From NCBI RefSeq assembly GCF_030817015.1, contig NZ_JAUSYS010000001.1, positions 3,968,001 to 4,032,000 on the forward strand: 64,000 nt of DNA, read 5' to 3'. Under the pieces are notes generated by a model, which was given only the letters and a program-made list of their open reading frames with translations, was not told the DNA's origin and did not search any database. This document shows positions 60,393 through 64,000 of this stretch, piece by piece. Position 1 is the stretch's first letter. Every line of letters begins with the position of its first letter. This DNA is from Arthrobacter sp. V1I7. Lineage in GTDB: Bacteria > Actinomycetota > Actinomycetes > Actinomycetales > Micrococcaceae. A program made the translations under genes and the position numbers.

Positions 60393-61589
60393 TCAGCGTC
60401 CTTTCGGCACCAGCCGCACGGCGAGCGTCGTGCAAACGAAGTACATCAGCACAGACCCCAGTATCATGAGCAGCGCCGGGGTCCAGGACCCCGACGCGCT
60501 GCGCACGAAGCCGACCAGCGGCGGGGCCACCGCCCCAAAGCAGTAGCCCAACCCCTGGACCGTGGCGGACATCCGGCCCGCGGACGCCTGGTCCCGGGCC
60601 AGTTTGATGATGGCGATGAAGATCAGCGTGATCCCGCCGCCCTGCGCAATGCCGCCGAACGTGGACCACAGCCACCACAGCTGCGGCGCCAGCAGCAGAC
60701 CGGCCGGCACGGCCGTCCAGAGCAGGCCCACGGTGACGGCCGTCGTCGTCGAACTGAAATACTTGGCCGCGAACGGCACTCCCAAGCCACCAACGATCGC
60801 GAAGATCTGGAACAGCGACGAACCCGCTCCGGCCTCCGCGGCGGACATGCGAAGCTCGTCATTGAGGTAGCTCGGCAGCCACGCCGTCACTGCATAGTAG
60901 GAAAACGCCTGCCCGGCGAAGCCTGCAGTGAGCCCGGCGGTAATCCAGCCGGAACCGTTAACGGCCAGGTGTTCCTGCCCGCCGGCCACCACGGCGCGGG
61001 AGGGCACAAACGCGGTGCGGGCGCCCACGGCGAGGGTCCAGAACACGATGGCCACCACCGCCAGGATGCCCACGGATCCCAGAGCCACCCGCCAACCGGC
61101 CAGCTCGGCAAGGGGCGCCGTGACCATCGAGGCCAGGAACGACCCGATATTTAATGCCGCCGTGTAGACGCCCATGGCAGTCCCCTGCCGCATGGGGGAG
61201 AAGTCGCGGCGGATAATCAACGGCACCGCGATGTTGCCTACGGTGATGGCCACGCCGATCATCACCGTGCCCACAACCACCGGCCCCGGGCCGCCTGCCG
61301 AGCGCACAATCACGCCTGCCAGGACGCCAAGGATGGTGAGGGAGACGGCGAACTCGGCGCCGAGTTTCCTTGTGGTCAGTGACGCCAGGGACGCGGCGAG
61401 CGCGAAGCACAGCACCGGGATGCTGGTCAGCAGGCCCAGCATAACGGGGGTAAATCCGAGGTCGGCCTGCATCAGGTCAACCACCGGGGCGACTGCAACG
61501 AAGGGTCCCCGGAGGTTCAGCGCCAACAGTCCGATGCAAGCGAGCAGGATCCAGCCCTTGGGAACTTTGGCCAGGAACTGTCCGCTCAC
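60393..61589 (-). CDS. MFS transporter, CynX/NimT type
   Basis: A 398-residue 12-helix transporter. LLALNLRGPFVAVAPVVDLM, GNIAVPLIIRRDFSPMRQGT and AGFAGQAFSYYAVTAWLPSYL resemble the CynX/NimT (2-nitroimidazole / cyanate) branch. GTG at 61589 is chosen because the protein then starts just before the first helix; the longer frame adds a non-conserved leader. An inverted repeat lies 20-40 bp upstream. It is convergent with aceB. The substrate is unknown. Confidence 0.85.
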   Translation of the reverse strand: MSGQFLAKVPKGWILLACIGLLALNLRGPFVAVAPVVDLMQADLGFTPVMLGLLTSIPVLCFALAASLASLTTRKLGAEFAVSLTILGVLAGVIVRSAGGPGPVVVGTVMIGVAITVGNIAVPLIIRRDFSPMRQGTAMGVYTAALNIGSFLASMVTAPLAELAGWRVALGSVGILAVVAIVFWTLAVGARTAFVPSRAVVAGGQEHLAVNGSGWITAGLTAGFAGQAFSYYAVTAWLPSYLNDELRMSAAEAGAGSSLFQIFAIVGGLGVPFAAKYFSSTTTAVTVGLLWTAVPAGLLLAPQLWWLWSTFGGIAQGGGITLIFIAIIKLARDQASAGRMSATVQGLGYCFGAVAPPLVGFVRSASGSWTPALLMILGSVLMYFVCTTLAVRLVPKGR

Positions 61590-61609
61590 GGGAGGGCGGC
61601 AAAGTTTAA

Positions 61610-61626
61610 AAGTGATTTCATCACTT
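61610..61626. promoter_or_regulatory. Operator-like inverted repeat before MFS gene
   Basis: AAGTGAT and ATCACTT are 7-bp inverse arms around TTC, 21 bp upstream of the transporter start. The size suits a GntR- or MarR-type repressor. AAACTTTGC, between it and the start codon, also resembles a RamB half-motif (weak). Confidence 0.5.
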
Positions 61627-61753
61627 CCATTGCTATCACGCCGCGTTGGGCAGGAAGCCAGGGCGGCGTCTTGGCACCCTGGCATACGATGAAGCTCACG
61701 CCATCCCAAACGTGCGCGAAATTACGCGGCGCACCTCGGATGATGGAACAGAC

Positions 61754-61868
61754 ATGCAGCAGCGGCTTGCCATCCTCGACGACTACCCGGTCGCTAACCA
61801 GCCACCTGGAGCGTCGCCTCAATGGCGGCCGGTGACAGTCTTCTTCAACAAGACCGCTTCCGAGGGCG
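61754..61868 (+). pseudogene. Remnant of a D-2-hydroxyacid dehydrogenase gene
   Basis: From ATG 61754 the frame reads MQQRLAILDDY and, after a non-conserved stretch, RPVTVF, matching the first 40 residues of actinobacterial D-2-hydroxyacid dehydrogenases. The similarity then ends and a hairpin follows at once, as if the body of the gene was deleted between its start and its terminator. TACGAT near 61686 may be a -10 box. Confidence 0.4.
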
Positions 61869-61891
61869 AAGGAGGGCGGGCCCTGGAAGGT

Positions 61892-61936
61892 GAAAGCCGG
61901 GCCTGTGCTCCCCGGTTGCTGGCAAGCCCGGCTTTC
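61892..61936. terminator. Hairpin between remnant and isomerase gene
   Basis: GAAAGCCGGGC (61892-61902) and GCCCGGCTTTC (61926-61936) are perfect 11-bp arms with a 23-nt loop. It separates the dehydrogenase remnant from the convergent isomerase-like gene and may terminate both. Confidence 0.55.
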
Positions 61937-61958
61937 GCTTCGAATATGAGCGGGCTTG

Positions 61959-62915
61959 CTAGAAGCGGAGCGTCCGCAGGTAGTTGTAGCCCACCTCGGC
62001 CGTCTGCAGCGGCGAGACGTCCGGTTGGTCGTTCTCGACGATGAACTCCTTCGGCGTGTGCGCCTGGAAGATGGGTGCGAAGTCGATTGTCCCCGTTCCG
62101 AGGTCAGCGAAATCGCCCGCCTCGGCCCGGTCCTTCACGTGGTACTGCAGGACCTCCTGCGGAGCCTGAAGGATGGTGTCGATAGCGAACTTGATAGGAT
62201 CTACCGCACCCACGCCCACGCCCGCGGTCACCGCCCAGTAGAGGTCTACCTCGAGGTGGACCAGTTTCGGATCGAGGCGGCTGGTGAAGATGTCCCACGG
62301 CGTCAGGCCGCCGCCGAGGTCGGTGGTGAACTCATGCGCGTGGTTGTGGTAGCCGTACTTCAGGCCGGACTCACGGGCAACAGCCGCCTCCGCATTCATC
62401 TGGTCAGCCCAGCGGCGCCAGTCATCTGCAGAGCTGGAAACAAGGTAGGGCACGTTGATGTGGGTCTGGCCGAGAGTCACAGCATTGGCGATCTTCGTCT
62501 CCAACGCGGCCGGAGTGGCACTGATTCCATCATGGCTCGAAGAGGGGGTGATGCCCAGTGAATCAAGGGTGGAGCGCATCGCCCCGGCGGTGCGGCCGTA
62601 CAGACCGGCGAGCTCAACCTTGGTGAAGCCGAACTTGGCGAGGCTCGCAAGCGTGGCGTCCACACCTTCGCCGCGCATGATCGAACGTAGCGTGTACAAC
62701 TGGATGCTGATCAGTCCGGGGGGTACCGCCCGGCCTGCAGCCTGGGCAACCGGCGTCGCCGCGACCGCAGCTGTCCCGCCGATACCGGCGAGGCCGACAC
62801 CCACACCTGCGGCCACGCCTGCGACGACTGCTCCCCGCAGGAAGCTGCGCCGATCGACCCCCTTCTCTTCCAACGAACGACGAAGGGCGCCTGGGGCATT
62901 GAATCCGAAGCACAT
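61959..62915 (-). CDS. Tat-exported sugar phosphate isomerase/epimerase-like protein
   Basis: A 318-residue protein with a Tat signal (DRRSFLRGAVVAGVAAG, then an Ala-rich helix) and a xylose-isomerase-like TIM barrel from about residue 70: ISIQLYTLRSIMRGEGVDAT, KVELAGLYGRTAG, YGYHNHAHEF, HLEVDLYWAVTAG and EFIVENDQP. His/Glu/Asp residues of the barrel could bind a metal. Export of a folded, metal-loaded enzyme would explain the Tat route. AGGAAAGG is about 5 nt before the ATG. The neighbouring ROK gene suggests sugar-linked control. Confidence 0.88.
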   Translation of the reverse strand: MCFGFNAPGALRRSLEEKGVDRRSFLRGAVVAGVAAGVGVGLAGIGGTAAVAATPVAQAAGRAVPPGLISIQLYTLRSIMRGEGVDATLASLAKFGFTKVELAGLYGRTAGAMRSTLDSLGITPSSSHDGISATPAALETKIANAVTLGQTHINVPYLVSSSADDWRRWADQMNAEAAVARESGLKYGYHNHAHEFTTDLGGGLTPWDIFTSRLDPKLVHLEVDLYWAVTAGVGVGAVDPIKFAIDTILQAPQEVLQYHVKDRAEAGDFADLGTGTIDFAPIFQAHTPKEFIVENDQPDVSPLQTAEVGYNYLRTLRF

Positions 62916-63364
62916 ATGTTGCCTTTCCTGGCAGTGAATGCGTTGCTTCACCGGCCTTGATGAGGGGAAGCATGCGAAGCTGCGACGCAGCGGTTTGTTA
63001 GGGGCTCGCGGCAGACACTGACGGCGCCCAAGCGGCAACGCCGCCCACGGTTAGTTGTTTCACCCATAGCGTCCTCGCCATGCGCTCCGGACTACCGTTG
63101 CCGTCGATCAGTAATAGACGCGATGAGGGCAGGAACTCATCAATGCAGCTGTGGTGCACGCTTTCACTGTCATGAATTCCCGATTTCATGCACTTTATTC
63201 GCGCCTGAAACCCAGACAGAAAGTGTTGGCTTTCGGCCTGACCGGTCGCTGGCGCCTCATACTCGGAGTAGCGTCGCCGTCGACCGGCTTTCTGATCAGA
63301 GACTAATCCGGGGCTTTGTTGCCTGTCAAGCAAAACTCACGGGGTGCCGGAGAAGGTCACTGAC
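62916..63364. other. Long leader / intergenic region, 449 bp
   Basis: Less GC-rich than its surroundings. It holds a near-consensus leftward promoter (63301-63329), a TCTGATCAGA palindrome near the predicted transcription start and a repeated TCATG element at about 63171-63190. The only sizeable frame (62998-63333, minus) lacks a ribosome site and family similarity, so a 375-nt untranslated leader is more likely. No riboswitch was recognised. Confidence 0.45.
63301..63329 (-). promoter_or_regulatory. Leftward promoter, near consensus
   Basis: On the minus strand TTGACA (63329-63324), 17-bp spacer, TTAGTC (63306-63301). TCTGATCAGA, a perfect 10-bp palindrome, follows at about 63290-63299 across the expected start site and could be an operator. 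Confidence 0.55.
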
Positions 63365-64000
63365 CTACCCGGCCGTAGAGCCGGTCAGTCCCAGAACCAT
63401 GGCGTCAATGCGCTGCGGGGACATCGCATGGTGAATGGCCAGCATGCTGGCGCCGAGCACACCGGCGTCGAGCCCGGAGCTGGATTGGACGATCTGGAGG
63501 TGCTGGGTCGCTAGCGGGATGGTGCGCGAATAAACTACCTCGCGGATGCCTGCGATGAAATGCTCGCCCGTCAGAGCCATGGAGCCGCCAATGACGATGA
63601 CGGACGGGTTGATTAAGCTGACGCAGGCGGAGAGAACCTCACCCACATCCCTGCCGGCTTGACGCACCGCATGGACGGCCTCCGTGCTGCCCGCGCTGAC
63701 CAGCCGCACCACATCTTCGCTGGTGTTCGCCTCCATACCGAGCGCACGTAACTTCGTTGCGACGGCGGGTCCTGACGCGACCGCTTCGAGGCAATCCTTA
63801 TTGCCGCAGTGGCAGGGAACGCCCGTCCCGCTAGGCACCCTGATGTGTCCGATATCCCCGGCAACCCCGTCCGCGCCGCGCTGCAGCATGCCGCTGGAGA
63901 CAATGCCCGAGCCGATGCCGGTGGCGACTTTCACGAAAATGAGGTTGTCCACGTTCGGCCATGCAACATTGCGCTCCCCCAGCGCCATGATGTTCACATC
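63365..64000 (-). CDS. ROK-family protein, 5' part outside window
   Basis: The last 212 codons of a ROK (repressor / ORF / kinase) protein. DVNIMALGE begins at the window edge and holds the catalytic Asp of ROK kinases. ATGIGSGIVSSG, GDIGHIRVP and the zinc site CHCGNKDCLEAVASG follow, then the C-terminal helices. Whether an N-terminal helix-turn-helix exists cannot be seen, so regulator (NagC/XylR type) and sugar kinase remain open. It is upstream of the isomerase-like gene in the same direction. Confidence 0.9.
   Translation of the reverse strand, partial: DVNIMALGERNVAWPNVDNLIFVKVATGIGSGIVSSGMLQRGADGVAGDIGHIRVPSGTGVPCHCGNKDCLEAVASGPAVATKLRALGMEANTSEDVVRLVSAGSTEAVHAVRQAGRDVGEVLSACVSLINPSVIVIGGSMALTGEHFIAGIREVVYSRTIPLATQHLQIVQSSSGLDAGVLGASMLAIHHAMSPQRIDAMVLGLTGSTAG

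Noticed and set aside
61646..62044. 132-aa + strand ORF read as one gene
   Set aside because: Only the part from 61754 looks protein-like; the rest runs through a hairpin and antisense to the isomerase-like gene.
62998..63333. 111-aa minus-strand ORF before the isomerase-like gene
   Set aside because: No ribosome site, no recognisable domain, and it spans the predicted promoter and start site.

Overview
This 64 kb window comes from a high-GC actinobacterium. The gene families and gene order fit the Micrococcaceae (Arthrobacter / Pseudarthrobacter type), inferred from the lhr-nei2 pair, a RamB-type regulator beside the glyoxylate-shunt genes, an IdeR/DtxR iron box, very GC-rich codon use and many leaderless-type promoters. 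It reads as an ordinary chromosomal segment. I saw no rRNA or tRNA gene, CRISPR array, transposase or prophage gene. Both window ends cut a gene (an unrecognised protein at the left, a ROK-family protein at the right).

Layout. 1-4.2 kb: small unknown genes, a YcnI-type copper protein with a preceding membrane protein, and a tandemly duplicated DUF4232 lipoprotein gene. 4.3-10.4 kb: lhr helicase overlapping nei2 DNA glycosylase. 10.5-12.6 kb: a divergent yczE / MocR-type regulator pair. 12.8-13.6 kb: a long palindrome, a decayed SRPBCC pseudogene and a dispersed repeat. 13.7-20.9 kb: pseudouridine synthase, DedA protein, a NiCoT transporter that seems internally shortened, a 32-bp tandem repeat, ppc and a DUF1684 gene. 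20.9-22.9 kb: an SDR / acyl-CoA dehydrogenase operon. 23.1-28.5 kb: a GH76 enzyme and an iron ABC transporter operon under an IdeR box. 28.5-32.7 kb: debranching-type enzyme, protoglobin, YdeI-like and VOC proteins.

32.7-44.1 kb is the main accessory block. A PucR-type regulator sits between two oppositely transcribed catabolic operons, each starting with an MHS-family transporter. The left one encodes a ThDP enzyme, an aldehyde dehydrogenase, an amidohydrolase and an M20 hydrolase; the right one a RidA and an RraA protein. The gene content suggests uptake and breakdown of a nitrogenous (N-acyl or N-carbamoyl) compound through an imine, a 2-oxo acid and an aldehyde. The substrate is unknown.

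44.2-50.2 kb: NUDIX, unknown and SRPBCC genes, then tgt and yhhQ (queuosine salvage), separated by a solitary AbiEi/nuclease-fold gene that is bracketed by dispersed repeats. 50.3-55.4 kb: an MHS transporter with a coupled 25-codon leader ORF, divergent from a response regulator - histidine kinase - TAXI lipoprotein operon that has no TRAP membrane subunits, a candidate three-component solute-sensing system. 55.4-60.2 kb: ramB-like regulator, aceA and aceB. 60.4-64 kb: an MFS exporter-type gene, a dehydrogenase remnant, a Tat-exported sugar isomerase-like protein and the truncated ROK gene.

A window-wide pattern is a TANNNT-like hexamer placed almost always exactly 6 nt before the start codon of unlinked genes, which points to frequent leaderless transcription.
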